Shown: positions 8,533-16,498 of the stretch, in pieces | Position numbering within the stretch: position 1 is the first letter of the stretch | Layout: each line of letters starts with the position of its first letter | Assembly (NCBI GenBank): GCA_964473525.1 | Contig: CAYYPK010000036.1 | Location: 1-64,000 of the forward strand | DNA: 64,000 bases | Source: GCA-2687025 sp964473525 | GTDB lineage: Bacteria > Poribacteria > WGA-4E > GCA-2687025 | Direction of reading: 5' to 3' | Translations under genes and position numbers: made by a program | The notes under the pieces: generated by a model | The model's database searches: none | The model's input: the letters and a program-made list of their open reading frames with translations, nothing else | Told to the model about the DNA's origin: nothing

Positions 8533-9069
8533 CTACAGCCATCCAAAGGCTACCGAGTCCTCTGTCACGCCGTCAACGTGCAAAATCGCTGTGTATGCCC
8601 CCGGGCCGGCCAGCGTGCCTTCCTTCCCCGGCACGCCGCCGGAATCGTCCCACACGCCATCCCAGTAGGCTGACGTGCCGAGGTCTACGTTCCCTTCGGT
8701 GACGACGTCGCCTTCATATCTGCCATGCGGGGACGGCCCATCGAACCCTTCGGTGATCGTGCGAACGAGGAGGGGCGTGACAGCGGAGCGCCAGATCTCA
8801 ATGTCCCATGTCCCACGCTTGCCGAGCTTACGCCCCGTGCCCAGTACCAGGTTCGACCCCATGATGGTCGTCGGGGCCAGTCGGTAGTTGATCCTCCACG
8901 CCCTCGCAGTTACACCCACAGGGACAGTCGGCGGCGGCAGTAGCGCCGGCGGGTCGTGTGGCGGGTCGGAGGCGGGATTCAGCACTTGAGACGGCGCTCC
9001 CTCACGAGTTGCACTGGGCCGCACCCAGGGCGCAATCGCTCGTGGTAGAGAGCGTGAACATCCTGACAT
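8533..9069 (-). CDS. hypothetical protein with FlgD-like C-terminal beta domain
   Basis: The frame gives up to 178 residues. The first roughly 55 are Pro-rich and may not be translated, and no start with a good ribosome site stands out. Residues about 70-178 look like a beta-sandwich. The part YWDGVWDDSGG followed by GPGAYTAILHVDG resembles the W-DG-x-G-x-G-Y element of FlgD-like domains. There is no recognisable signal peptide, so the true N-terminus may be lost or frameshifted. It ends 14 bases before the propeller gene on the same strand. Confidence 0.5.
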   Translation of the reverse strand: MSGCSRSLPRAIAPWVRPSATREGAPSQVLNPASDPPHDPPALLPPPTVPVGVTARAWRINYRLAPTTIMGSNLVLGTGRKLGKRGTWDIEIWRSAVTPLLVRTITEGFDGPSPHGRYEGDVVTEGNVDLGTSAYWDGVWDDSGGVPGKEGTLAGPGAYTAILHVDGVTEDSVAFGWL

Positions 9070-9267
9070 ATGTGGGATTACGGCGTGTGCTTGCCGCTGG
9101 CACGCCGGCCGCGCCGTACCCTCGCGCAGGATCCGCGATGTGTCTTGCGTTTCCCGCCCATAGCTCGGGCAGAGCGGGGTCAGGGCGTTGCCCGATATTC
9201 GCGTAAGTCAGCGTGACCCGCGTGGGCCCGTTTCCAGGGCCAGGCCGATCAACTGGCACGGGCCACA

Positions 9268-10164
9268 CTACCTATCACTCGACCGCGTGGGTCGCCCGAC
9301 ACGGAGGAGGTGTTCCTGTTCAAGTAGCAGGTGGTAATCCTCGGACGCGACGACTCGGGCGGGACGCGCCTCCATAGCGGACACGCTCATGGCCCGCTGA
9401 GCATCGGTCATACTCGACCGCACGACGTCGCAGTCGTTCGAGAAGTCTACAAGGTTCCGGAAATAGCCTCCCCATCCCACCCCGGGGCGCTCTCTGCCTA
9501 GCGTCTGCTCAGGGTACACCTGCATTCCCCGGGAGACAGGAAACTCAGGCGGGTCAATCATGGATATGCTCTGCAAGCCGGCCATGTGGCACGTCAGATA
9601 GGTCTTCCCGAACACTTCGTACACGTAGAATGCCGTGGTCCGCCTGTGATTCACCAGCAGATTCGGAGCAGCGGCCACCCCTTGCGAGAGCAACTCGTTG
9701 TTCGGAAAGATGAGATGGTGGCTATGTGGTCCCTTAGCGAATCCTGGGCGGCCCACAACGTAACCCCGCCACTCCTGTTCCAGTTGGGCCAACTCGTTGC
9801 AGTGTGCTGCGGTGAGGCGGTCGCCTGCGTCCCACAACACCCACAGCGCTCTGAGACTCACCGATACTACGAACTTGGCGATCCGCTCGTCCTGAGGGAC
9901 AGCCTCGAGGCGCGCGTCCTTCCAAGGGTGAAAGACGTGCCCGGCGAAGTACGTCTCAAACGAGGATATCTGCTCCTCGCAGTCCGCACACAGCAGCTTC
10001 GCAGTCGTCAGGTCTTGGACGCGTCGAATCCCTCCTGATAGCTGCGCCCGCGACAGGTAATCCGTGGCTGACGTCCTCCTGAGCCACCTGCCGACGAACC
10101 GAGGAATAATGTGACTATTCCGGAGTTCGGCCTGCTGTTCGCATAGCCTGCACACATCCAGCAT
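9268..10164 (-). CDS. uncharacterised protein with two Cys pairs, HNH-like start
   Basis: The protein has 298 residues from an ATG preceded by GGGGTGG. An ATG 26 codons upstream is less likely. The N-terminus has CRLCEQQAELRNSHIIPRFV and, about 45 residues later, LLCADCEEQISSFE. The C-x2-C, SHIIP and C-x2-C spacing resembles the zinc-ribbon start of HNH-type nucleases. However, the remaining roughly 220 residues look like a separate alpha/beta domain and I see no second catalytic His-Asn. Single gene, no operon partner. Zinc binding is inferred and enzymatic activity is uncertain. Confidence 0.75.
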   Translation of the reverse strand: MLDVCRLCEQQAELRNSHIIPRFVGRWLRRTSATDYLSRAQLSGGIRRVQDLTTAKLLCADCEEQISSFETYFAGHVFHPWKDARLEAVPQDERIAKFVVSVSLRALWVLWDAGDRLTAAHCNELAQLEQEWRGYVVGRPGFAKGPHSHHLIFPNNELLSQGVAAAPNLLVNHRRTTAFYVYEVFGKTYLTCHMAGLQSISMIDPPEFPVSRGMQVYPEQTLGRERPGVGWGGYFRNLVDFSNDCDVVRSSMTDAQRAMSVSAMEARPARVVASEDYHLLLEQEHLLRVGRPTRSSDR

Positions 10165-10261
10165 CGCACTTGCCACCCCATAGGAACTACACGGTGTCGC
10201 ACAAGACACTACGCCCAGGCTGACCGCATCGCCAACGTCCACCCAAATCCCTCTTAGGACG

Positions 10262-10522
10262 TTACCTCAGCCACGCCCTCGGCGCCACGGCGACCCACCG
10301 ATAGACGGCAGGAATCACCAACAACGTCAGCAGCATGCATGTCGTCGGCCCGCCGATGCCGGCCGCAGCGGGATATCCCTGGGTCTCGCTGCCCGTGTTG
10401 CCTGCCAACGCGAGTGCGATGAACTCCAGGCCGGTTGTCGACGCCATCGTGAGCACCGCCCGCAAGCGGAAGCATGGCCCGTCGATACAGCGCCGCCATG
10501 GCCGCCCTTCCCGCTGAAGCAA
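10262..10522 (-). pseudogene. C-terminal remnant of an RND-family efflux transporter
   Basis: About 86 codons ending at a stop resemble the last membrane segments of AcrB-type RND pumps. FRLRAVLTMASTTGLEFIAL corresponds to the usual RLRPILMT region. GYPAAAGIGGPTTCML then LTLLVIPAVYRWV corresponds to the penultimate and last helices, with the family's VIGG and LTL-VIP-Y landmarks. The rest of the pump (over 900 residues) is missing. Upstream in the same frame lies antisense sequence of the NHL-repeat gene. No start codon or ribosome site precedes it. I read it as a decayed gene end. Confidence 0.6.
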
Positions 10523-10645
10523 AACCGACGGCGATGATCGGATGTTCACGGCGAACGCGGGGCGACCTCCGCCAGGCGAGATGCTCTGTCCGACCCCCAC
10601 GCCCGCGACTACTATTCCGGTGAACTCCAACCGGGCGAACTTCGC

Positions 10646-11584
10646 ATGCCGACTGCGTCGAACGAGAACCCCAACAGCCGACTGATGATGCGCATCGTCA
10701 CGGGCATCGGCGTTGTGTTCGGGATCGTCGTCGTCATCTTCTTCATGCGCTCGGCGCCGGATCGATCGCCCGACTTCTGCATGATCGCGGGCGGCGCGAC
10801 CCCGTCGTCGCAGCACTGCTTCGCCTGCCACGACAACCCGCATCTGGGCGGCACTGGGTATCAGATACGACGTGTGGACGCCGCCACTGGGATCATCGAG
10901 ACGGTAGAGCGCAACGCGAAGCTGCGGTCCAGCGGGATCGTCACGGACGCAAGCGGCGCGCGGTACGGCGCGAACCCCCTGGAACACGTGGCGTGGAAGC
11001 AGGCCGCAGGCGACGATCAGGCGGCGATACTCGCGGGCGTCATCGTGCGCGAAAAGGCGGCGAGCGGATTCAGCGGCGACGGCAAACGCGCCACGGCTGC
11101 GAGGCTCAACCGCCCGTCGTCCGTCGCGGTGGACGACGAACTTCGCGTCTACATCGCGGACACGCTGAACCACCGCATCCGGCGGGTAGGCACGGACGGC
11201 ATCATCCAGACGTTCGCGGGGAACGGGGAACCCGGAGCCGACGGAGACGGCGGCCCGGCGACAGACGCTACGATCGGCGTCCCTCTGTCCCTGGCGTTCG
11301 ATGGGTCGGGCAGGCTGCTCGTCGCTCACGGGAATGGGCGGCGCGGGCACGTGCGAAGCATCGACCTCGACACGGGCGTCATTGGCACGGTCGTGGGTGG
11401 GTCGGAGCACTTAGCCGACAAGGGGGACGGCGGCCCGGCGCGAGACGCGCATCTTAAGCGACCTGTGGAAGTCACCGTCGACGACGCCTCAGGCGACATC
11501 TACATCGCCGAGAGCCGTCCCGTGCTACGGCACTGGAACATCCGCAATTGCGCGCGCTGCCACGGCTTGCCTCGCAACGAGTAG
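10646..11584 (+). CDS. NHL-repeat protein with CxxCH motifs near both ends
   Basis: The protein has 312 residues. A single hydrophobic segment at about 15-34 (MRIVTGIGVVFGIVVVIFF) is a membrane anchor or signal. A CFACH motif stands at about 58-62 and a CARCH motif at about 302-306, six residues before the end. Both fit the c-type heme attachment pattern CxxCH. Between them are NHL repeats, for example SVAVDDELRVYIADTLNHRI followed by GDGGPATDATIGVPLSLAFD and VEVTVDDASGDIYIAES, giving a propeller of about four to six blades. It may be a periplasmic electron-transfer or sensor protein. ATGs at 10685 and 10688 are alternative starts, and no clear ribosome site decides. It lies beside the RND remnant. 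Confidence 0.82.
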   Translation: MPTASNENPNSRLMMRIVTGIGVVFGIVVVIFFMRSAPDRSPDFCMIAGGATPSSQHCFACHDNPHLGGTGYQIRRVDAATGIIETVERNAKLRSSGIVTDASGARYGANPLEHVAWKQAAGDDQAAILAGVIVREKAASGFSGDGKRATAARLNRPSSVAVDDELRVYIADTLNHRIRRVGTDGIIQTFAGNGEPGADGDGGPATDATIGVPLSLAFDGSGRLLVAHGNGRRGHVRSIDLDTGVIGTVVGGSEHLADKGDGGPARDAHLKRPVEVTVDDASGDIYIAESRPVLRHWNIRNCARCHGLPRNE

Positions 11585-11615
11585 CGGTCGCAGCCGCGAG
11601 GGCTGGCGAGATAGC

Positions 11616-12428
11616 CTACGTACTCAGGTTCCACCCACCGTCCAGAACCTCGACGCGACCCGTTTTGTAGTGGGATCGAGGGTGCGCGAGGCAGAGCGCC
11701 TCGAAGACGACGGCGTCCACGTCGGCGAATTTGGTCACCGGCAATTCGCCGTTCGCCAGGGACTCCTCCTTGCGCTCGATGGTCGCCATACCCATGCCCG
11801 CGTAGACGACGCCGACCCCTATCACATTCACGTTGATGTCGTCTGGCCGCAGTTCCAGGGCCAGCCGCTTCATACCATCCTCGAGCGCTCGCTTTGAATA
11901 CGCGTAGTGGTGGATGTAGTCCGACGAGTATTCGGGCCACTCGGTGACGTACGACGATATCGCCAGCAGGGCGCCGCGCGACGGCGTGCGTGCATCCGCA
12001 TGTGCGTTCTGACGAAGGTACGTCGCCGCCTCTTGGGCAAAGGCGATGGGCGCCGAGGCGTTGATCTCCTGCTGGAGCCCGATCCGCTCGACTGTGAGAT
12101 CGTCGCGGAAGCACACGCCAGCGTTGTTGATGACGACGTCGACCCGGCCCCAAGCGTCGTGGGCGGTGGTCAGGACGCGTGTGCGGTCCTGGGAGCGCGT
12201 CATATCCGCGCGCAGAATGGCTAGGCGCCCCTTGGCCAGCGCGTCCGCGTGCTGCGCCCTTAGAGCTTCCGTGGCTTCCCTGGACTCGTCGGACTCGCCG
12301 CGGTGGAACGCGACGACGCGCCCACCCGCAGCCAGAAAACCGTCGGTCAACGCTCGGCCAATGCCTCGGACGCCGCCGGAGATGACGACGACGCGATCGC
12401 GATGCGATAGATCGGTGCTTGGAGCCAT
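11616..12428 (-). CDS. short-chain dehydrogenase/reductase
   Basis: The protein has 270 residues with a classical SDR layout. The NAD(P)-binding SGGVRGIGRAL (about 17-27) is followed by NNAGVCFRDD, a catalytic Ser in ISSYVTEWPEYSSD and the YAYSK catalytic Tyr-Lys pair at about 173-177. Arg in GGRVVAFHRG at the end of strand 2 suggests NADP preference, by inference. The ATG is chosen because the 31 codons upstream have no SDR similarity. It converges on the NHL gene with about 31 bases between the stops. The substrate is unknown. Confidence 0.92.
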   Translation of the reverse strand: MAPSTDLSHRDRVVVISGGVRGIGRALTDGFLAAGGRVVAFHRGESDESREATEALRAQHADALAKGRLAILRADMTRSQDRTRVLTTAHDAWGRVDVVINNAGVCFRDDLTVERIGLQQEINASAPIAFAQEAATYLRQNAHADARTPSRGALLAISSYVTEWPEYSSDYIHHYAYSKRALEDGMKRLALELRPDDINVNVIGVGVVYAGMGMATIERKEESLANGELPVTKFADVDAVVFEALCLAHPRSHYKTGRVEVLDGGWNLST

Positions 12429-12736
12429 GGAAATCCCTGTTCGTTGTGACGAGCGGCAACGTACCACGCGCCTCTCCCACGGGTCAACCAGAGAGACCGG
12501 CGAGAACAGAGGACCGGACATCGCGCGGCCGCAGGCCGATTTGGCCCGCCAGGAACCCGCGAACGCGCCTGGGTACTGGGCTTGACAGGCTATCTACACC
12601 TGGGTTATGTTAGTAGATGGGTCAGCGCGCTGGGGCCCATTGATGTCGGCTACAACGTTAAGAGCATGAAGGGAGTCTGGCACGGATTACATGGTCGGTT
12701 CGGCCGCCATTCTCTGCCAGCAACATCGCACTGATA
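12429..12736. other. 308-base divergent region upstream of rpsA
   Basis: It lies between the divergent SDR and rpsA genes. The plus-strand promoter listed separately sits in the middle, leaving an rpsA leader of about 115-120 bases. No other gene or fold was recognised. Confidence 0.6.
12582..12611 (+). promoter_or_regulatory. sigma-70-type promoter for rpsA
   Basis: A perfect -35 TTGACA and a -10 TATGTT are separated by 18 bases. The gene downstream is rpsA, whose start is about 125 bases away. This is the best promoter match I found in the window. Confidence 0.65.
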
Positions 12737-15199
12737 ATGACAGAAACACCTGAACAGACAGCGGACGGCGAAGACGTCCGGGAACCCGATTCGCCCGACA
12801 CCACGGACGCCGACGCCGCAGACTCCGAAGCGGACGAGGCTGCCGAGGTCGAGGACGAGTCGACCGACGAAGTGACCGAGGCCGCCGACGAATCCGACGA
12901 CGCGCCGGCTGATGAAGCCGAAGCGTCCGCGGATGCCCCGGCGGAAGCGCCCCAAGAGGCTGAGGGCGCCGAGGCTGAGTCCTCCGACACGCCCCAAGAG
13001 GTCGAGGGCGCCGAGGCTGAGTCTCCAGACGCGCCTGGCGAAGAGGCGCCCGCCGCGGAAGCGCCAGCAAAGGTCGAGGCGCTGGACGTCGCCGCCCTGG
13101 AAGCCGCTCTGCCCGGCGAAGGGGACAGGGAAATGGAAGAGGCGCCCGCCGCGGGCGTCAACGCCATTGATCTTCCCGACGGCGATGACTTCACGGATGA
13201 GCAACTGTTCGCCGCTTACGAACAGACCATGCAGCACATCCAAGAAGGCGAGGTCGTTCGAGGCACCGTCCTGAAGGTCGCCGAAGAAACCGTCCTTGTA
13301 GACATCGGCTACAAGTCCGAGGGCACCATCCCCCTCGAGGAGTTCCCCACAGGCGAAGACGGCAAGCCCATGATTGCCGCGGGGGAACAGCTCGACGTCT
13401 ACCTGGTGCGCCTGGAAGACGCCGACGGTTCGGTCGTACTGTCCAAGGTGATTGCCGATCAACGCCGCGTTTGGGACGATATCGCGGAAGCCTACGAGGG
13501 TGATCGACCCGTCAAGGGCACCGTTACCCGCCGCATCAAGGGCGGTCTCCGCGTTGAAATCGGCAGCATGTACGCCTTCCTCCCGGCATCTCAGGTCGAC
13601 ATCCGACCCGTGCCGGACCTGGACGCGTATCTCGGTCGAGACATCGAGATGCGGGTTATCAAGCTCAACCGCCGTCGCCGCAACATCGTCCTTTCGCGAC
13701 GTGTGTTGCTGGAAGAGGCGCGCGAGTCGATGCGCCAGGAGTTGCTCGAGACGCTGGCTCCCGGACAGACGCGTCACGGCGTCGTCAAGAACATCACGCA
13801 GTTCGGAGCGTTCATCGACCTCGGTGGACTCGACGGCTTGCTCCACAAGAGCGACATGTCGTGGGGCCGCGTGAGCCATCCGGCGGACTTCGTCGAGCGG
13901 GACCAGGAAATCGACGTCATGGTCCTGAGCATCAACCGCGAGTCCGGCAAGGTCTCGTTGGGGCTCAAGCAGCTCACGAAGGATCCGTGGGACGGCATTG
14001 CCGAGAAGTTCCCAGTCGGTGGCGACGGCCTTGGCCGTGTGGTCAATATCGTCGACTACGGCGCGTTCGTGGAACTCGAGGAAGGCGTCGAGGGCTTGGT
14101 CCACGTCTCCGAGATGTCCTGGACGCGGCGCAACATCGACCCACACACCGTCCTTCAGGTCGGTGAAGAGGTCACGGTTCGCATCCTGAACGTGGACCCC
14201 GAGCGGCAGAAGATCTCCCTCGGTCTCAAGCAGCTCGCCGAGAACCCGTGGGACCGCCTCGAACGCGATAAGCCGGTTGGCGCGCGCGTCACTGGGCGCG
14301 TCAGAAACATCACCGACTTCGGCGTCTTCGTCGAAATCGAGGAAGGCATTGACGGTCTCATCCACGTGTCCGACCTCTCGTGGACCAAGCGGGTCGAGCC
14401 GGACGAGATGCTCCACGAGGGCGACGAGATCGAGGTCGTCATCCTGGATGTCGATCGCGACCGCGAGCGCGTGTCCCTTGGCCTCAAGCAGCTCGAGCCG
14501 GATCCGTGGCTGGACGTGCCTGAGAAGTACAAGGTAGGCACCACCGTCGAGGCGCAGATCGTCAACCTGACGAACTTCGGCGCCTTCGCCAAGCTCGAAG
14601 ATGGGATTGAGGGATTGATCCACATCTCCGAGTTGAGCGACCAGCACGTGGAAGACCCCATTGAGGTCGTCCGCGTTGGTGACTCGCTCGACGTCAAGGT
14701 CATCAACCTCGACTTGCAGGACCGCCGCATCGGACTGAGCCGCAAGGCGTACGTCGCGGATCAGTTCCGCACCGAAGCCCCGGAACAGGACGAGGCCGCA
14801 GCAGCAGCCGCGCCGGCGCCCGCATCGCAGCAGGCTCCCGCGCGACCCCAACAGCCGCAGCAACAGCCGCGCCGACGCGAGCGGGATCAGGAACGGGAAC
14901 GTCCCGCGCGCGAACGCTCCGGCGGCACGACGCTGGGCGATCTCATCGACCAGGCGCAGCGCGACATGAGTGGCGATGACGACGAGGCCGATGGCGCGGA
15001 GGAAACCGTCCTCGACACGGAGGCCGCTGCTACCCCTGAGGCCGAGGAAGCTGCTGGCGCCGAGGAGGCGACCGAAGCCGCTCCGGAGGCCGAGGAAGCG
15101 GCCGAAGCTGCCCCGGAGGCAGATGACGCGACCGAGGTCGCTGGCGCTGCGGAGGCGGACGACGACGCGGACGCCGGGGACAGCGACGACGAAGAATAG
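12737..15199 (+). CDS. rpsA: 30S ribosomal protein S1 with long acidic extensions
   Basis: The protein has 820 residues, against about 400-570 for usual S1. Six S1 RNA-binding domains are visible at about 171-245, 254-325, 341-415, 428-500, 513-587 and 599-672. Domains 3-6 are the canonical ones with GxVxNIxxFGxFVxxxxGxxGLxHxSxxS patterns. The N-terminal roughly 165 residues are almost wholly Asp/Glu/Ala. The C-terminal roughly 145 residues begin with a Gln/Arg-rich stretch (PQQPQQQPRRRERDQ) and end acidic. S1 unfolds mRNA leaders for initiation on the 30S subunit. No Shine-Dalgarno is obvious, as is common for rpsA. Promoter and terminator hairpin flank it, so it is probably monocistronic. 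Confidence 0.95.
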   Translation: MTETPEQTADGEDVREPDSPDTTDADAADSEADEAAEVEDESTDEVTEAADESDDAPADEAEASADAPAEAPQEAEGAEAESSDTPQEVEGAEAESPDAPGEEAPAAEAPAKVEALDVAALEAALPGEGDREMEEAPAAGVNAIDLPDGDDFTDEQLFAAYEQTMQHIQEGEVVRGTVLKVAEETVLVDIGYKSEGTIPLEEFPTGEDGKPMIAAGEQLDVYLVRLEDADGSVVLSKVIADQRRVWDDIAEAYEGDRPVKGTVTRRIKGGLRVEIGSMYAFLPASQVDIRPVPDLDAYLGRDIEMRVIKLNRRRRNIVLSRRVLLEEARESMRQELLETLAPGQTRHGVVKNITQFGAFIDLGGLDGLLHKSDMSWGRVSHPADFVERDQEIDVMVLSINRESGKVSLGLKQLTKDPWDGIAEKFPVGGDGLGRVVNIVDYGAFVELEEGVEGLVHVSEMSWTRRNIDPHTVLQVGEEVTVRILNVDPERQKISLGLKQLAENPWDRLERDKPVGARVTGRVRNITDFGVFVEIEEGIDGLIHVSDLSWTKRVEPDEMLHEGDEIEVVILDVDRDRERVSLGLKQLEPDPWLDVPEKYKVGTTVEAQIVNLTNFGAFAKLEDGIEGLIHISELSDQHVEDPIEVVRVGDSLDVKVINLDLQDRRIGLSRKAYVADQFRTEAPEQDEAAAAAAPAPASQQAPARPQQPQQQPRRRERDQERERPARERSGGTTLGDLIDQAQRDMSGDDDEADGAEETVLDTEAAATPEAEEAAGAEEATEAAPEAEEAAEAAPEADDATEVAGAAEADDDADAGDSDDEE

Positions 15200-15233
15200 A
15201 GCGCCTCGCATCGCAAGCACACGACCCATTACG

Positions 15234-15278
15234 ACAACCACCCAGCGGACTGACGTACAATGTCCGCTGGGTGGTTGT
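15234..15278 (+). terminator. strong hairpin between rpsA and metK
   Basis: A perfect 17-base-pair stem (arms 15234-15250 and 15262-15278, ACAACCACCCAGCGGAC and its complement) encloses an 11-base loop. It stands 34 bases after the rpsA stop. No T-run follows, so it is a stem without the classical tail. It most likely ends or stabilises the rpsA transcript. Confidence 0.75.
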
Positions 15279-15337
15279 GCCCGCTCCCATAGCGAGAGCG
15301 CCTGAACGCGTGCCCACGGGCTGAAAGGAAACTGACG

Positions 15338-16474
15338 GTGGACTCCTTATTCACGTCGGAATCGGTGACGGAAGGTCACCCCGACAAGATGGCCGACCGC
15401 GTATCCGACTCCGTGTTGGATGCGATCCTGGCCGACGATCCGAACGGACGCGTCGCCTGCGAAACGATGGTGACGACCGGTCTCGCCATCATCGCCGGCG
15501 AGATCACGACGACGACGTACGTCGACATGCCCAGCGTCGTGCGTAAGACCATCGTCGATATCGGCTACGACGACGCCTCATACGGCTTCGACGGCAACAC
15601 GTGCGCCGTGTTGACGTCTATCGACAGCCAGTCGCCTGACATCGCGCAGGGCGTGGACCGCGAAGGCGCCGGCGACCAGGGCATGATGTTCGGCTACGCG
15701 TGCAATGAGTCCGAGGAACTCATGCCGTTGCCGATCATCCTCGCCCATAAGCTGACTGCCCGCCTGACGGAAGCGCGGAAGACGGGCGTGCTGCCCTTCC
15801 TTCGCCCCGACGGCAAGTCGCAGGTGTCCGTGCGGTACGTGGATGGCAAGCCGGTCTCCGTAGAGACGGTCGTCATCTCGTCGCAGCACGACGCGGCGAT
15901 CGGCACGCCGGAGCTGCGCGAAGCGGTTGTCGAAGACATCATCAAAGCGATCATCCCAGACGATCTACGCAGCGACGACATCACCTATCACATCAACCCC
16001 ACGGGCATCTTCGTGGAAGGTGGTCCGAAGGCCGACTGCGGCCTCACCGGGCGCAAGATCATCGTCGACACGTACGGCGGCATGGGCCGCCACGGCGGAG
16101 GCGCCTTCTCGGGCAAGGATCCGACGAAGGTGGACCGTAGCGCCGCGTACGCCGCGCGACACGCCGCCAAGAACGTCGTCGCCGCCCGGCTCGCCGAGCG
16201 GTGCGAGATCCAACTCGCGTACGCCATTGGCGTCGTCGAGCCAGTCTCGGTCATGGTAGACACGTTCGGCACGGGCGTGCGACCAGACGAACAGTTGGGC
16301 AAGATCGTGCAGGACACGCTCGACTTCCGTCCGCGCGCGATCATCGAACGCCTCGACCTGCGACGACCCATCTACGCGGCGACATCCGCCTACGGCCACT
16401 TCGGCCGCGCGGAACCCACGTTCACGTGGGAGAAGACGGACTACGCCGACGAACTAGCTCAGCACGCCTCCTAG
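15338..16474 (+). CDS. metK: S-adenosylmethionine synthetase
   Basis: The protein has 378 residues and starts at GTG with AAAGGAAAC as ribosome site. MetK makes SAM from methionine and ATP in the cytosol. Signature motifs are FTSESVTEGHPDKMADRVSD (start, ATP and metal binding), GAGDQGMMFGYA (about 108-119), the mobile-loop and phosphate region GGGAFSGKDPTKVDRSAAYA (about 251-270) and the C-terminal GHFGRAEPTFTWEKTD. Length is typical. The ahcY gene begins 24 bases after its stop, so the two form an operon making SAM and clearing its product S-adenosylhomocysteine. Confidence 0.98.
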   Translation: MDSLFTSESVTEGHPDKMADRVSDSVLDAILADDPNGRVACETMVTTGLAIIAGEITTTTYVDMPSVVRKTIVDIGYDDASYGFDGNTCAVLTSIDSQSPDIAQGVDREGAGDQGMMFGYACNESEELMPLPIILAHKLTARLTEARKTGVLPFLRPDGKSQVSVRYVDGKPVSVETVVISSQHDAAIGTPELREAVVEDIIKAIIPDDLRSDDITYHINPTGIFVEGGPKADCGLTGRKIIVDTYGGMGRHGGGAFSGKDPTKVDRSAAYAARHAAKNVVAARLAERCEIQLAYAIGVVEPVSVMVDTFGTGVRPDEQLGKIVQDTLDFRPRAIIERLDLRRPIYAATSAYGHFGRAEPTFTWEKTDYADELAQHAS

Positions 16475-16498
16475 GAAGCCCGCGAGGAATCCCGCCGC

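Noticed and set aside
9002..9268. 88-residue minus-strand frame that might be the lost N-terminus of the 8533-9069 gene
   Set aside because: No signal peptide or domain, and no evidence of a frameshift joining the two.
10523..11410. Upstream part of the minus-strand frame that ends in the RND-like remnant
   Set aside because: Antisense to the NHL-repeat gene and unlike any RND periplasmic domain. Only the last roughly 86 codons resemble the pump.
12650..15241. 863-residue open frame on the minus strand
   Set aside because: Fully antisense to rpsA, low-complexity Leu/Arg/Asp-rich, no family likeness. It arises from high GC and codon bias.
15200..15337. SAM-type riboswitch before metK
   Set aside because: The only fold seen is a simple long hairpin; the conserved multi-helix core of a SAM riboswitch is not recognisable.
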